NCBI RefSeq assembly: GCF_004297185.1
Contig: NZ_PGCL01000001.1
Location: 372,001 to 436,000, forward strand
DNA length: 64,000 bases
From: Methanofollis fontis
GTDB lineage: Archaea; Halobacteriota; Methanomicrobia; Methanomicrobiales; Methanofollaceae
Direction of reading: 5' to 3'
Each line of letters opens with the position of its first letter. Position 1 is the first letter of the stretch. The translations under genes and the position numbers were made by a program. Under the pieces are notes generated by a model. The model saw only the letters and a program-made list of their open reading frames with translations. It did no database searches and was not told where the DNA came from. Positions 35,329-43,932 of this stretch are shown piece after piece.

Positions 35329-36339
35329 ATGGCGTGTACGATAATAGTCGGCGGATTTTTTGGGGATGAAGGAAAGGGCAAGATTGTGGCGCATATCGCC
35401 CACCTGGACCACCCCTCGATCATCTCGCGTGGCGGCGTCGGCCCGAATGCCGGTCACACCGTCACGGTCGGGGATAAAAACTACGGCGTCCGGATGATCC
35501 CGTCCGGGTTTGTGTATCCTGATGCGAAACTCTGCATCGGCAGCGGGGTGCTCGTCGACCCGCGGGTGTTCCTCAGGGAAATCGAACTCCTGGACTGCGG
35601 TGACCGGACGTTTGTGGACGGGCGCTGCGGGATCATCGAGGAGGAGCACATCGCACGGGACCGGGGGAGCGACCACCTCGCCAAGAAGATCGGGTCCACC
35701 GGCACCGGGTGCGGTCCGGCGAACTCTGACCGCGTGCTGCGCACCTCACGCCAGGCACAGGACGTCCCGGAACTCGCCCCCTACATCATGGACGTCGCCC
35801 TGGAAGTGAACAACGCAATCGATGCGGGCGATAACGTGATCCTGGAAGGCACGCAGGGTTTCGGCATCTCCCTCTACTATGGCACCTACCCCTTCGTGAC
35901 AAGCAAGGACACCTCGGCCTCGCAGATCGCCGCAGACAACGGCGTCGGTCCGACCCGCGTCGACGACGTGGTCGTGGTCTTCAAGGCCTATCCGACACGG
36001 GTCGGGGAGGGCCCCTTCCAGACCGAGATGAACGCCGAGGCCTCCGAGGCACTGGGCTTCAAGGAGTTCGGCACCGTCACCCACCGGGAGAGGCGGATCG
36101 GGGGCTGGGACGGAAAGATGGCGCGCTACTCTGCGATGATCAACGGCTGCACCATCGCGGCGATCACCGGCATCGACCATGTGGACCCCGCCTGCTATGG
36201 GGCGACCTCGTACGACGCCCTGAGCGAAAAGGCCATTGCCTTCCTCGAAACCGCAGAAAAGGACATCGGCGCTCCCATCGGGCTGATCTCCACCGGCCCG
36301 GACATCACCCATATCATCGACCTGAGGGACGACCTGTGA
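35329..36339 (+). CDS. purA: Adenylosuccinate synthetase (short archaeal form)
   Basis: 336 aa against about 430 in bacteria; the shorter length is usual for archaea. The GTP-binding start is GGFFGDEGKGKIV, followed by GGVGPNAGHTV with the catalytic His, IGSTGTGCGPA and EGTQGFGISLYYG. It makes adenylosuccinate from IMP and aspartate using GTP in AMP synthesis. A TATA-like TTTTATCA near 35289 suggests a short leader. The stop overlaps the next gene's GTG start (GTGA). Confidence 0.96.
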   Translation: MACTIIVGGFFGDEGKGKIVAHIAHLDHPSIISRGGVGPNAGHTVTVGDKNYGVRMIPSGFVYPDAKLCIGSGVLVDPRVFLREIELLDCGDRTFVDGRCGIIEEEHIARDRGSDHLAKKIGSTGTGCGPANSDRVLRTSRQAQDVPELAPYIMDVALEVNNAIDAGDNVILEGTQGFGISLYYGTYPFVTSKDTSASQIAADNGVGPTRVDDVVVVFKAYPTRVGEGPFQTEMNAEASEALGFKEFGTVTHRERRIGGWDGKMARYSAMINGCTIAAITGIDHVDPACYGATSYDALSEKAIAFLETAEKDIGAPIGLISTGPDITHIIDLRDDL

Positions 36340-36518
36340 AGCGGAGCCTCCTCCCCATCCTCTGCTGTCCGGTCTGCAAGGGCGACCTCGAGCTGCGGGT
36401 CGATGCGGAGGATGGCGACGAGATCCTTGAGGGCACCCTCTGGTGCGGGGCCTGTGCGGTCGCCTATCCCATCCGGGACGGCATCCCTGATCTCCTTCCC
36501 CGTGACGAACAGGAATAA
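36336..36518 (+). CDS. Trm112-like zinc-binding protein
   Basis: 60 aa with a GTG start overlapping the purA stop by 4 nt. The two zinc knuckles CCPVC and CGAC and the ending AYPIRDGIPDLLP are the Trm112 pattern. Trm112 activates and stabilises SAM-dependent methyltransferases that act on tRNA, rRNA and translation factors. No methyltransferase gene is adjacent, so its partner is encoded elsewhere. Confidence 0.88.
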   Translation: MKRSLLPILCCPVCKGDLELRVDAEDGDEILEGTLWCGACAVAYPIRDGIPDLLPRDEQE

Positions 36519-36521
36519 GAT

Positions 36522-37037
36522 ATGGACATCCCCTGCGAGATCCGGTTGAACGCACGCTCGATTCACTCGATCGACCTGCCCGGATCGATCGAGGCCGCCG
36601 CCGGGGACACCCTGCTCATCCGGCTGATCAATCAGGGCTCTCCCCTCCACCTCACCCTCACGACCAGCAATGCGGTGCGTTTCACCGACTTTTCTCACGA
36701 AAACCTCTTTCTGGACCGCTTCGACGAGATCCCGGTCCCCATAAAACCAGGTGTGTTCCCGGGCACCTTCGATATCACGGCGATCACCGGCTACGGGGCG
36801 AACCGCGCCACGGTGCAGGTGTTCGTCAGGGAGCCCCCGGCCGCGGAGACGCCCGAACCCGAGATGCCGGCGCCCCCAGAGCCGCGTCTCCCCGTCTCCG
36901 TCATCCCGTTTGCGGTCATCGCCGTTGCCGCCCTGCTCTTCATCATCTACGCGGCCACCGGCATCATCGCCTTTGAGGCAGCCGCCTTCGTCGTTCTCGT
37001 GGTCGGAGTGCTCAGCGCATGGTATTTCCGGCGCTGA
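36522..37037 (+). CDS. Membrane-anchored beta-sandwich protein (DUF7524-like)
   Basis: 171 aa. Residues about 5-105 look like an all-beta domain (LINQGSPLHLTLTTS and KPGVFPGTFDITAITG). A Pro/Glu-rich linker (about 105-122) follows, then two hydrophobic segments (VIPFAVIAVAALLFIIYAAT and AAAFVVLVVGVLSAWYF). There is no N-terminal signal. The architecture resembles the DUF7524 family of haloarchaea and methanogens, assigned from memory with modest certainty. The 3' end overlaps the cbiB start by 19 nt. Function unknown. Confidence 0.65.
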   Translation: MDIPCEIRLNARSIHSIDLPGSIEAAAGDTLLIRLINQGSPLHLTLTTSNAVRFTDFSHENLFLDRFDEIPVPIKPGVFPGTFDITAITGYGANRATVQVFVREPPAAETPEPEMPAPPEPRLPVSVIPFAVIAVAALLFIIYAATGIIAFEAAAFVVLVVGVLSAWYFRR

Positions 37038-37939
37038 TCCTCCTCCTGGCGCTGGTGGTGGACCGTCTGCTCGGCGATCCGCATACTCCCCTCCACCCGG
37101 TCGCCCTCCTCGGGCGGTTCGTGGGCTGGTGGGGGCGCCCGGCCCGCTATCCGCCCCGCCTCCAGCGGGCCGCCGGGGTGGCGCTCTGGACGATCTCGGT
37201 CCTCCTCTTCGCCCTCCCCTTCGCCCTGGCCGAACGATTTCTGCCCCCCCTCCTGCTGCTGCTCGTCGCCCCCTTCCTGCTGAAGGCGACATTTGCCTGG
37301 CGCTCCCTGGAGGAGCATGCCACCGCCGTCGAGGAGGCGCTGGCTGCGGGGTCCCTGGGGAACGGACGCCGGGCGGCAGGCATGCTCGTCTCGCGGGACA
37401 CCGCCCCCCTCTCCACCGAGGAGATCCGCTCGGCGGCATATGAATCGGTGGCCGAGAACCTCTCCGACTCGATCGTCGCCCCGCTCTTCTGGTACTGCGT
37501 CTTCGCCCCCCTGGGCCTCGGTCTGGCGGCGGCGGCGGTCTATCGTGCGATCAACTGCATGGACGCCATGCTCGGCTATCCCGACGACCGCCTCCGCCTG
37601 GGCTGGTGGTCTGCCCGGGCCGACGACGCCGCCAACCTGTTGCCGGCGCGGATATCCGCTCTCTTCGGCCTCCTCTGGTTTGCCCTCCACGGCCGGTTCG
37701 CCCCGGCCCGGCAGGCCCTCCGTGCCGACCGGAAAAAGCGGCCCGGCCTCAACGGGGGCTGGCCGATGAGTGTCATCGCCGGGGGTACCGGGGTCTGCTT
37801 CACCAAGCCCGGGGTGTATGCCATCGGTCCGGGGGAGCGGAGCCTGGCGGTCGGAGGGCCGGCGATAATCCGGGCGGTTCGGGGAATAACCCTGATATTT
37901 TCGATATTTGCCGTGCTCGCACTATTTTTATTGGCATGA
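37019..37939 (+). CDS. cbiB: Adenosylcobinamide-phosphate synthase CbiB/CobD
   Basis: 306 aa membrane protein. The opening LVVDRLLGDPHTPLHPVALLGR and the later FWYCVFAPLGLGLAAAAVYRAINCMDAMLGYP are family landmarks. It joins the aminopropanol (phosphate) arm to adenosylcobyric acid in cobamide synthesis, needed in methanogens for the Mtr methyltransferase. The start lies inside the preceding gene. Other cobalamin genes are not in the window. Confidence 0.93.
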   Translation: MVFPALILLLALVVDRLLGDPHTPLHPVALLGRFVGWWGRPARYPPRLQRAAGVALWTISVLLFALPFALAERFLPPLLLLLVAPFLLKATFAWRSLEEHATAVEEALAAGSLGNGRRAAGMLVSRDTAPLSTEEIRSAAYESVAENLSDSIVAPLFWYCVFAPLGLGLAAAAVYRAINCMDAMLGYPDDRLRLGWWSARADDAANLLPARISALFGLLWFALHGRFAPARQALRADRKKRPGLNGGWPMSVIAGGTGVCFTKPGVYAIGPGERSLAVGGPAIIRAVRGITLIFSIFAVLALFLLA

Positions 37940-37959
37940 CCCCCCTATAGATAGGAGTA

Positions 37960-38856
37960 ATGAAGTTAGAGGAACTGAGGTATGGCACCGAGCTCCTGAA
38001 GCGCGGCTTTGCCTCCATGCAGAAGGGCGGGGTGATCATGGACGTGGTCGATGCGGAGCAGGCCCGGATCGCCGAGGATGCGGGCGCCGTTGCGGTGATG
38101 GCCCTCGAACGCGTCCCGGCCGACATCAGGAAGGCGGGCGGCGTGGCCCGGATGGCCGACCCGGAGAAGATCGCCGAGATCATCGACGCCGTCTCCATCC
38201 CGGTGATGGGGAAGGTGCGGATCGGCCATTTCGTCGAGGCCCAGGTGCTTGAAGTGCTCGGCGTCGACATGATCGACGAGAGCGAGGTGCTCACGCCGGC
38301 CGATGAGGAGTACCACGTGGACAAGATGCAGTTCACCGTCCCGTTCGTCTGCGGCGCCCGCAACCTTGGGGAGGCGCTCCGCCGCATCAACGAGGGAGCG
38401 GCGATGATCCGCACCAAGGGCGAGGCCGGCACCGGCAACGTGGTCGAGGCCGTCCGGCACATGCGGGCGATCCAGGGCGAGATCCGGGAGATCCGCGGGA
38501 TGGACGAGCAGGAGCTCCGCGCCCGCGCCCGCCAGATCGAGGCACCGTACGAGGTCCTGGCCGAGACGGCGCGGATGGGCCGCCTGCCGGTCGTGAACTT
38601 CTCTGCCGGCGGGATCGCCACCCCTGCCGACGCCGCCCTGATGATGCAGATGGGCGCCGACGGCGTCTTCGTGGGCTCCGGGATCTTCAAGTCGCAAAAC
38701 CCGCAGAAGATGGCGAAGGCGGTCGTCGAGGCCGTCCACCACTATACCGACGCAAAGGTGATCGCCGGGGTAAGCCGCGGCATCGGCGATCCCATGAAGG
38801 GCCTGGACATCCACGAGCTCAAAGAGGAAGAGAGGCTCCAGGAACGTGGCTGGTAG
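37960..38856 (+). CDS. pdxS: Pyridoxal 5'-phosphate synthase lyase subunit PdxS
   Basis: 298 aa. Highly conserved (beta/alpha)8 enzyme with the Schiff-base lysines in [13 protein letters not shown] and [14 protein letters not shown] and the phosphate-binding [19 protein letters not shown]. It makes PLP from ribose-5-phosphate, glyceraldehyde-3-phosphate and ammonia supplied by PdxT. The next gene, pdxT, overlaps it by 11 nt. An ATTTTTATT box near 37924 and a GGAG sequence just before the ATG give it its own promoter after cbiB. Confidence 0.97.
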   Translation: MKLEELRYGTELLKRGFASMQKGGVIMDVVDAEQARIAEDAGAVAVMALERVPADIRKAGGVARMADPEKIAEIIDAVSIPVMGKVRIGHFVEAQVLEVLGVDMIDESEVLTPADEEYHVDKMQFTVPFVCGARNLGEALRRINEGAAMIRTKGEAGTGNVVEAVRHMRAIQGEIREIRGMDEQELRARARQIEAPYEVLAETARMGRLPVVNFSAGGIATPADAALMMQMGADGVFVGSGIFKSQNPQKMAKAVVEAVHHYTDAKVIAGVSRGIGDPMKGLDIHELKEEERLQERGW

Positions 38857-39418
38857 GACCGTCGTCGGCGTTCTGGCCCTCCAGGGAGACGTCTCCGAGC
38901 ATATGCGGGCGTTTGCCGACGCCCTCGGCGGGGAGGGTGAGGTGGTGGAGGTCCGCTCCCCCGCCGACCTGGAGCGCTGCGACGCCTGCGCCATACCCGG
39001 CGGCGAGTCGACGACTATCGCCCGCCTGATCGCAGAAAACGGCCTTGACGATGCCTTCAGGGTGTTCGAGGGCGGGATCTTCGCCACCTGCGCCGGCATG
39101 GTCATCGTCGCCGTCTCGATCAATGACACCCGTTTCAGACCCCTGGGGATCGTCGATATCGACGTGGAGAGAAACGCCTTCGGGAGGCAGCGGGACTCTT
39201 TCGAGGCCGATCTCGATGTGACGGGGCTGGACGAACCCTTCCACGCCGTGTTCATCCGGGCGCCCCTGGCCTCTGCCGCCGGTCCTGGCGTCGAGGTGCT
39301 CGCCTCCCTGCCGTCCGGGATCGTGGCGGTGCGGCAGGGGCGGCATATGGCCCTCTCTTTCCACCCCGAACTCTCCGGCGACCTGCGGCTGCACCGGATG
39401 TTCCTCGCTGGGCTGTAG
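38846..39418 (+). CDS. pdxT: Pyridoxal 5'-phosphate synthase glutaminase subunit PdxT
   Basis: 190 aa with a GTG start inside pdxS. The class I glutaminase triad is visible: Cys in [10 protein letters not shown] and His/Glu in SFHPEL; PGGESTT forms the oxyanion-side loop. It hydrolyses glutamine and channels ammonia to PdxS. A T-tract follows at 39424. Confidence 0.96.
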   Translation: MAGRTVVGVLALQGDVSEHMRAFADALGGEGEVVEVRSPADLERCDACAIPGGESTTIARLIAENGLDDAFRVFEGGIFATCAGMVIVAVSINDTRFRPLGIVDIDVERNAFGRQRDSFEADLDVTGLDEPFHAVFIRAPLASAAGPGVEVLASLPSGIVAVRQGRHMALSFHPELSGDLRLHRMFLAGL

Positions 39419-39423
39419 GGGAT

Positions 39424-39432
39424 CCTTTTTTT
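39424..39432 (+). terminator. T-tract terminator after pdxT
   Basis: A run of seven T a few bases after the pdxT stop and before the response-regulator gene. Confidence 0.5.
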
Positions 39433-39486
39433 CAACGCTCCCCCGCCCGGATCTTTTTCCCCTCTCCCGCTCCATACTCCGGGTAC

Positions 39487-39906
39487 GTGACCACAGAACT
39501 CCCTGACGACCTGCAGGTCCTCCTGGTCGATGACGACCCCCGCGTCCTCGAGACGGTCGCCGCCTATCTCGGGACCTGCCGGGGATGGTGCTGCACCACG
39601 GCAGCGAGAGCCGAGGCGGCGGCGCCCCTCCTCCCCGGCGATTTCGACGCTGTCGTCTCCGACTTCCAGATGCCGGGCATGGACGGGATCGCCTTTCTCC
39701 GCTGGATGCGCTCGAACGGCTACGACCATCCCTTCGTCCTCTACACCGGCATGAGCCGCGACTCGGTGCTGGAGGAGGCCCTTGCCGCCGGTGCATCGTT
39801 TTACGTCAGAAAAGGGGTCGGCACCCCGGCCGAACTCCTGGAGCTTGCCAATGCCGTCCGCTCGGCCGTCGCCCTGCGGGCGATCAGAGCATCCCCTTCT
39901 TCCTGA
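39487..39906 (+). CDS. Stand-alone response regulator receiver
   Basis: 139 aa, GTG start. A receiver only: acidic pair VDDDP, phospho-acceptor VSDFQMPGMDG, Thr in LYTGMS and Lys in VRKG. No output domain is present, so it may shuttle phosphate or bind a partner. It resembles the receivers at 1977-3608 and 10669-14847. Its last 23 nt overlap the 3' end of convergent corA. Confidence 0.88.
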   Translation: MTTELPDDLQVLLVDDDPRVLETVAAYLGTCRGWCCTTAARAEAAAPLLPGDFDAVVSDFQMPGMDGIAFLRWMRSNGYDHPFVLYTGMSRDSVLEEALAAGASFYVRKGVGTPAELLELANAVRSAVALRAIRASPSS

Positions 39907-40828
39907 GCAGCAGGGCGATCCCGGTGGAGATGACGAATGAAATACCGACGATCATCACGAAAGCCAGCGGATCGCCCCCCATCGGGACGCTCACGTTCAT
40001 GCCGTAGAAGCTCGCCACCATCGTCGGGATGGCGAGCACGATGGTGATCGAGGCCAGGAACTTCATCACCATATTCAGGTTGTTCGAGATGATCGAGGCG
40101 AAGGCGTCCATCATGCCGGTCAGGATGTTGGAGTAGATGTTTGCCATATCGATCGCCTGCCGGTTCTCGATGATGACGTCCTCGAGGAGGTCTTCGTCCT
40201 CAGGGAACATTCGGAGGGGCTTGAACCGCAGGATCTTCTCGAGCACCATCTCGTTGCTCTTCAGGGAGGTCGAGAAGAAGACCAGCGACTTCTCGAGCTG
40301 GAGGAGCTGGATCAGCTCCTCGTTTCTGGTGGACTTATGGAGGGCCCGCTCGATTTCGTCCGAACGCCTGTCGATCTGCCGCAGATAGGAGAGATAGAGC
40401 GAGGCGTTGCGGTAGAGGATCTGGAAGAGGAACCGCGTCTTTTTGAAGGTGAAAAAGGTCTTCACCCGACCGGCGACGAAGTCGCTGGTGAGGGTGAGGT
40501 CGCGCAGGCAGATGGTCAGGATATAGTCGTCGTTGATGGCGATGCCGAGCGGGACGGTGGTATAAGTGCCCGGCGGTTCGCCCTGGATCGGGATCGGGAC
40601 GTCGATCAGGATCAGGGTCCGCCCCTCCTCGCTCTCCAGGCGCGGCCGCTCTTCCTCGTCCAGGGCCGCCCTGATATCCTCGGCCGGCATCTCCATGATC
40701 CCTGCCGCCCGGGCGATCTCGGCCTCGTCGGGTGCGGTGCAGATGATCCATGCCCCCGGTTCGACGGTGTCGAGTTCCTCGATGAACGCACCCCCGCCGT
40801 TCTGCCTGGTCTTGAATATCTGAAGCAT
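39884..40828 (-). CDS. corA: CorA-family Mg2+/Co2+ transporter
   Basis: 314 aa from the ATG at 40828, preceded by GGAGG; the longer frame to 41014 reads into a repeat element. A long acidic/helical cytoplasmic funnel is followed by two C-terminal membrane helices with the signature YGMN between them (FYGMNVSVP). Pentameric CorA channels import divalent cations under control of intracellular Mg2+. It converges on the response-regulator gene with a 23-nt overlap of the coding ends. Confidence 0.95.
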   Translation of the reverse strand: MLQIFKTRQNGGGAFIEELDTVEPGAWIICTAPDEAEIARAAGIMEMPAEDIRAALDEEERPRLESEEGRTLILIDVPIPIQGEPPGTYTTVPLGIAINDDYILTICLRDLTLTSDFVAGRVKTFFTFKKTRFLFQILYRNASLYLSYLRQIDRRSDEIERALHKSTRNEELIQLLQLEKSLVFFSTSLKSNEMVLEKILRFKPLRMFPEDEDLLEDVIIENRQAIDMANIYSNILTGMMDAFASIISNNLNMVMKFLASITIVLAIPTMVASFYGMNVSVPMGGDPLAFVMIVGISFVISTGIALLLRKKGML

Positions 40829-40934
40829 GGTCCCATTCCTCCGCAGGTTTTTGTGCTGCCGGGGATAGATCGGCGCTGATCCCAGATGAACGTACTCCAG
40901 CGGAAAATATGGAGAATATAGAGTCTCAGGCCCC
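40829..40934. promoter_or_regulatory. corA upstream region
   Basis: Non-coding. It carries the corA ribosome binding site (CCTCC on the plus strand near 40838), and minus-strand TATA-like sequence may lie in the GAAAATATGGAGAATATAG region near 40902-40920. Confidence 0.35.
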
Positions 40935-41198
40935 TGTAGATTCGCACAGGGGTCTCCCCTCCCGGTCAGAGGCGGATCGCCTTTCACCGAACAGCACCGG
41001 ACGGGGGGTTTCACTCCCCGCTCCCCCCGCTCATTGCGATTGGGGGCGGGGCAAATCAGGGCGGATGTTCGAAGATGGAAAACCCGTCCCCGACAAACTC
41101 ATCCGCCCCCTTCTGGACGGTTATTCCAATCCTGGTCCAATCGCATTGACGGGGGTGGGTCCGGGCGGGTTTCCTCCCCTCCCGGTCTCAGGGGTCCC
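40935..41198. repeat. Intergenic repeat family, locus 4
   Basis: The unit lies between corA and cofH, both on the minus strand. Blocks are GGGGTCTCCCCTCCCGGTCA, AACAGCACCGGACGG, a GGGGGGTTTCACTCCCC hairpin near 41002, CCCGCTCATTGCGATTGGGG (41027) and GCATTGACGGGGGTGGGTCC (41143). It abuts the cofH stop. Confidence 0.75.
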
Positions 41199-42290
41199 TC
41201 AGGCCCGCCCGTAGGTCGTGGTCCGCTGGACCAGGGGGCGCCCGATGTCCTCGGCAATCCGGCGCATCTCGGCAGGGTCGCAGTAGTCCGCCTCGTCGGC
41301 GCCGGCGCAGACCGTGACGGCATCAGCAAACATCGTCCCGCCGAGGTCGTTCGCACCGGCCATCAGGCAGGCCTGCGCCATCTTCATGCCGACCTTGCCC
41401 CAGGAGACCTGGATGTTCGGAATATTGTCCAGGAAGAGGCGGGCGACGGCGATGAGCAGGATGTCCTCCCGCCCGGTCGGGCCCGGACGGGCGATCCCGG
41501 CCTGGTAGAGGGGGGTGCTCTGGTGGATGAAGGGGAGGGTGACCAGTTCGGTGAAGCCGCCGGTGTCCTCCTGGACCTCCCTGAGGACCGAGAGGTGGCG
41601 GGCGCGGTCGGCGTCGGTCTCATAGGAGCCGTACATGATCGTGGCCGAGGAGCGGATGCCCATGCGGTGGGCCTCGGTGATGATCCGCACCCAGTCGTCG
41701 GTGCTCACCTTCCGCGGGCAGATCACCTCACGCACCTCGTCCACCAGGATCTCGGCCGCCGTCCCCTGCATCGTGCCCATGCCCGCCGCCCGCAGGCGTT
41801 CCAGGGCCTCGACCGTCGAGACTCCACTCCGTTCGGCGGCGAAGAGCACCTCCTCCGGGCTGCATGTGTGGATGTCCACACGGGGGAGCTCCTGCCGCAC
41901 CCAACCGATCATCTCCTCATAGGAGGAGAGGGTGAACGCCGGGTGCACCCCTGAGAGGAAACAGACCTCCGTGACCCCCCGCTCGCCGGCGTTGCGGGCC
42001 TGCCGGCGCACCTCCTCCTCGTTCAGGAGGTATGCGTCCGGGTCCGTCGCCTTCCGCCCGAAACCGCAGAAACCGCAGAGGTTCTTGCAGATATTGGTGA
42101 CATGGAGGTTCTGGTTGAGCACATAGGTGACCGCCTCGCCCGCCCGTTCGGAACGCACCTCGTCGGCGGCGGCGGCAATCGCCCAGATCCGCCGGTCCCG
42201 CACCCCCAGGAGGGCGGCGGCCTCGTCGGTGTTCATGCGGTGCCCTCCCCGCAGATCGGAGAGGAGCGTTGAAATTTCGTCCTTTGCCAT
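41199..42290 (-). CDS. cofH: FO synthase subunit 2 (CofH), radical SAM
   Basis: 363 aa. The radical SAM cluster motif is CKNLCGFCGF (CX3CX2C) and the family tail GGTMFADAVTVCAGA is present. CofH joins 5-amino-6-ribitylaminouracil to a tyrosine-derived radical; with CofG it makes FO, the chromophore of coenzyme F420. The start is 1 nt from the stop of the signal peptidase gene. A second cofH-like gene is at 52939. A fragment of this gene's 5' end survives at 43010-43135. Confidence 0.93.
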   Translation of the reverse strand: MAKDEISTLLSDLRGGHRMNTDEAAALLGVRDRRIWAIAAAADEVRSERAGEAVTYVLNQNLHVTNICKNLCGFCGFGRKATDPDAYLLNEEEVRRQARNAGERGVTEVCFLSGVHPAFTLSSYEEMIGWVRQELPRVDIHTCSPEEVLFAAERSGVSTVEALERLRAAGMGTMQGTAAEILVDEVREVICPRKVSTDDWVRIITEAHRMGIRSSATIMYGSYETDADRARHLSVLREVQEDTGGFTELVTLPFIHQSTPLYQAGIARPGPTGREDILLIAVARLFLDNIPNIQVSWGKVGMKMAQACLMAGANDLGGTMFADAVTVCAGADEADYCDPAEMRRIAEDIGRPLVQRTTTYGRA

Positions 42291-42998
42291 CTATTTCCTC
42301 TTTTTACCGGTTTTCTGATCGGATTTCCGGCGCTCGACCACGATGTCCCAGAGGATCATCAGCACCACGATCACCACCGCCACCTCGATCAGGTGGAGGG
42401 GCAGGTAACCAAGGAGGGGAACGGCGAAGAGCGCCTTGCCGACGACCCATTCCTCCCGTACCGGTTCGATCTGGCCGAGGCCCGGATACGAAACCACCTG
42501 GTCGGGGACCGGGTTGTTGTCGCCCTTTGTGATATACCCCTCATGCGGGGCGGTGTAGGTGGTGGAGAAACCGTTCTCGAAGGACATCGGGACGGTCTCG
42601 TTGGCTTCCACCCACATCAGGGCGCGGTGGATGATCGGGTGCACGGAATCGGCCCCATTCGGCCGGTAGATGACCACATCGCCGTAGTCGTTGTATTTCA
42701 GATACCCCGAGGCCTGCCCGTCCTCCCATGTCTGGAGGGGGCCGAATCGGTCCGGGGCCACCACGAAGACCAGGTCGCCGACGTTCATATTCGGGACCAT
42801 GCTCTCCGACTCGATCGCCACCACCGCGGGCCATGTCCCTGAAACCAGAAAGAGCACCAGGGCGATGACCGCCACGACCGCCACCGCCCAGAGCACGTCG
42901 CGGGCGATGGAGACCATGGGATGATCGCTCTCCCTGAACGAATCGATCAGGCTGCGTCCGGCCTCCCCCCCGGAAGACCGGGTCTTTTTCTCCGACAT
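42291..42998 (-). CDS. Archaeal signal peptidase I (S26B), copy 1
   Basis: 235 aa. An N-terminal membrane segment (VAVVAVIALVLFLVSG) precedes the catalytic Ser in ESESMVPNMNVGDLV; a His in HPIIHRAL and an Asp near GYITKGDN match the Ser/His/Asp type of archaeal and eukaryotic enzymes. A C-terminal membrane segment (LIEVAVVIVVLMILWDIVV) and basic tail follow. It removes signal peptides outside the membrane. It is about 80% identical by eye to copy 2 at 43136-43840 and is adjacent to cofH. Confidence 0.93.
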   Translation of the reverse strand: MSEKKTRSSGGEAGRSLIDSFRESDHPMVSIARDVLWAVAVVAVIALVLFLVSGTWPAVVAIESESMVPNMNVGDLVFVVAPDRFGPLQTWEDGQASGYLKYNDYGDVVIYRPNGADSVHPIIHRALMWVEANETVPMSFENGFSTTYTAPHEGYITKGDNNPVPDQVVSYPGLGQIEPVREEWVVGKALFAVPLLGYLPLHLIEVAVVIVVLMILWDIVVERRKSDQKTGKKRK

Positions 42999-43009
42999 CT
43001 ATTACGTGA

Positions 43010-43135
43010 TCATGGGCGGGATGAGATATAATGCATATCCATGGGGGCGAGGGGCGGCGAATCACGCCGACCCCCGGGAAGGCGGTGGCCGCCCCGCACG
43101 TCGGAGAGCAGTGTGGTTATCTCATCGTTTTCCAT
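43010..43135 (-). pseudogene. cofH: 5' fragment of cofH left by tandem duplication
   Basis: The frame opens MENDEITTLLSDVRGGHR, matching the first 18 codons of intact cofH (MAKDEISTLLSDLRGGHR), then becomes unrelated and stops after 41 codons. It begins 1 nt after the stop of signal peptidase copy 2, the same junction as copy 1-cofH. A TATA-like box for copy 1 (ATTATATC, minus strand, 43024-43031) lies within it. Confidence 0.85.
43024..43031 (-). promoter_or_regulatory. TATA box for signal peptidase copy 1
   Basis: ATTATATC is centred about 30 nt before the ATG at 42998, a leaderless spacing. It falls inside the cofH fragment. Confidence 0.5.
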
Positions 43136-43840
43136 CTATTTGCTCTTTTTACCGGATTTCTGCCCGGACTTACGGCGCTCGACCACGATGTCCCAGAGGA
43201 TCATCAGCACCACGATCACCACCGCCACCTCGATCAGGTGGAGGGGGAGGTAGCCGACGAGGGGGATCGCAAACAGGGCCTTGCCGACGACCCACTTCTC
43301 CCTGACCGGTTCGATCCGCCCGAGGCCCGGTATGCCCGCAATACTGAACTGGTCCGGATAGGGATTTGTGATCCTGTTGTCGCCCCAGGTGATATACCCC
43401 TCATGCGGGGCAGTATAGCCGGGCGTGAGGCCGTCTGGGTTCCGGACCGTTTCACCCTCCCAGACCCACATCATGGCGCGGTGGATGATCGGGTGCACGG
43501 CGTCGACACCGTTCGGGCGGTAGATGACCACGTCCCCGTAGTCGTTGTATTTCAGATACCCCGAGGCCTGCCCGTCCTCCCGGGTCTGGAGGGGGCCGAA
43601 GCGGTCCGGGGCCGCCACGAAGACCAGGTCGCCCACATTCATATTCGGGACCATGCTCTCCGACTCGATCGCCACCACCGCAGGCCATGTCCCGGAGACC
43701 AGGAAGAGCACCAGGGCGATCACCGCCACGACCGCCACCGCCCAGAGCACGTCGCGGGCGATGGAGACCAGGGGATGACCGCTCTCCCTGAACGAATCGA
43801 TCAGGCCGGGTTCTGGTGGGGGGGACGGTTTATCCGACAT
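43136..43840 (-). CDS. Archaeal signal peptidase I (S26B), copy 2
   Basis: 234 aa from the ATG at 43840; the longer frame to 43903 starts upstream of the TATA box. Catalytic Ser (ESESMVPNMNVGDLV), His (HPIIHRAM) and Asp (WGDN) regions are kept, so the enzyme should be active. It differs from copy 1 in the N-terminal tail (SDKPSPPPEPG) and in an exposed loop around NPDGLTPGYT and TNPYPDQFS, where substrate choice might differ. It arose by tandem duplication that included the start of cofH. Confidence 0.93.
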   Translation of the reverse strand: MSDKPSPPPEPGLIDSFRESGHPLVSIARDVLWAVAVVAVIALVLFLVSGTWPAVVAIESESMVPNMNVGDLVFVAAPDRFGPLQTREDGQASGYLKYNDYGDVVIYRPNGVDAVHPIIHRAMMWVWEGETVRNPDGLTPGYTAPHEGYITWGDNRITNPYPDQFSIAGIPGLGRIEPVREKWVVGKALFAIPLVGYLPLHLIEVAVVIVVLMILWDIVVERRKSGQKSGKKSK

Positions 43841-43870
43841 CCGTATGGTGATGGTGGGAACCTGGATCTG

Positions 43871-43878
43871 ATATAAAT
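43871..43878 (-). promoter_or_regulatory. TATA box for signal peptidase copy 2
   Basis: ATTTATAT on the minus strand is centred about 34 nt before the ATG at 43840, giving at most a very short leader. Confidence 0.55.
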
Positions 43879-43932
43879 ATAGGAACGACCCGACCGGCGC
43901 CATGATATGAAAACAAAGATTACAGAAGTAGT

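Noticed and set aside
39884-41014. Longer CorA start at 41014
   Set aside because: The extra 62 residues are encoded by the intergenic repeat and the corA leader; a GGAGG site marks the ATG at 40828.
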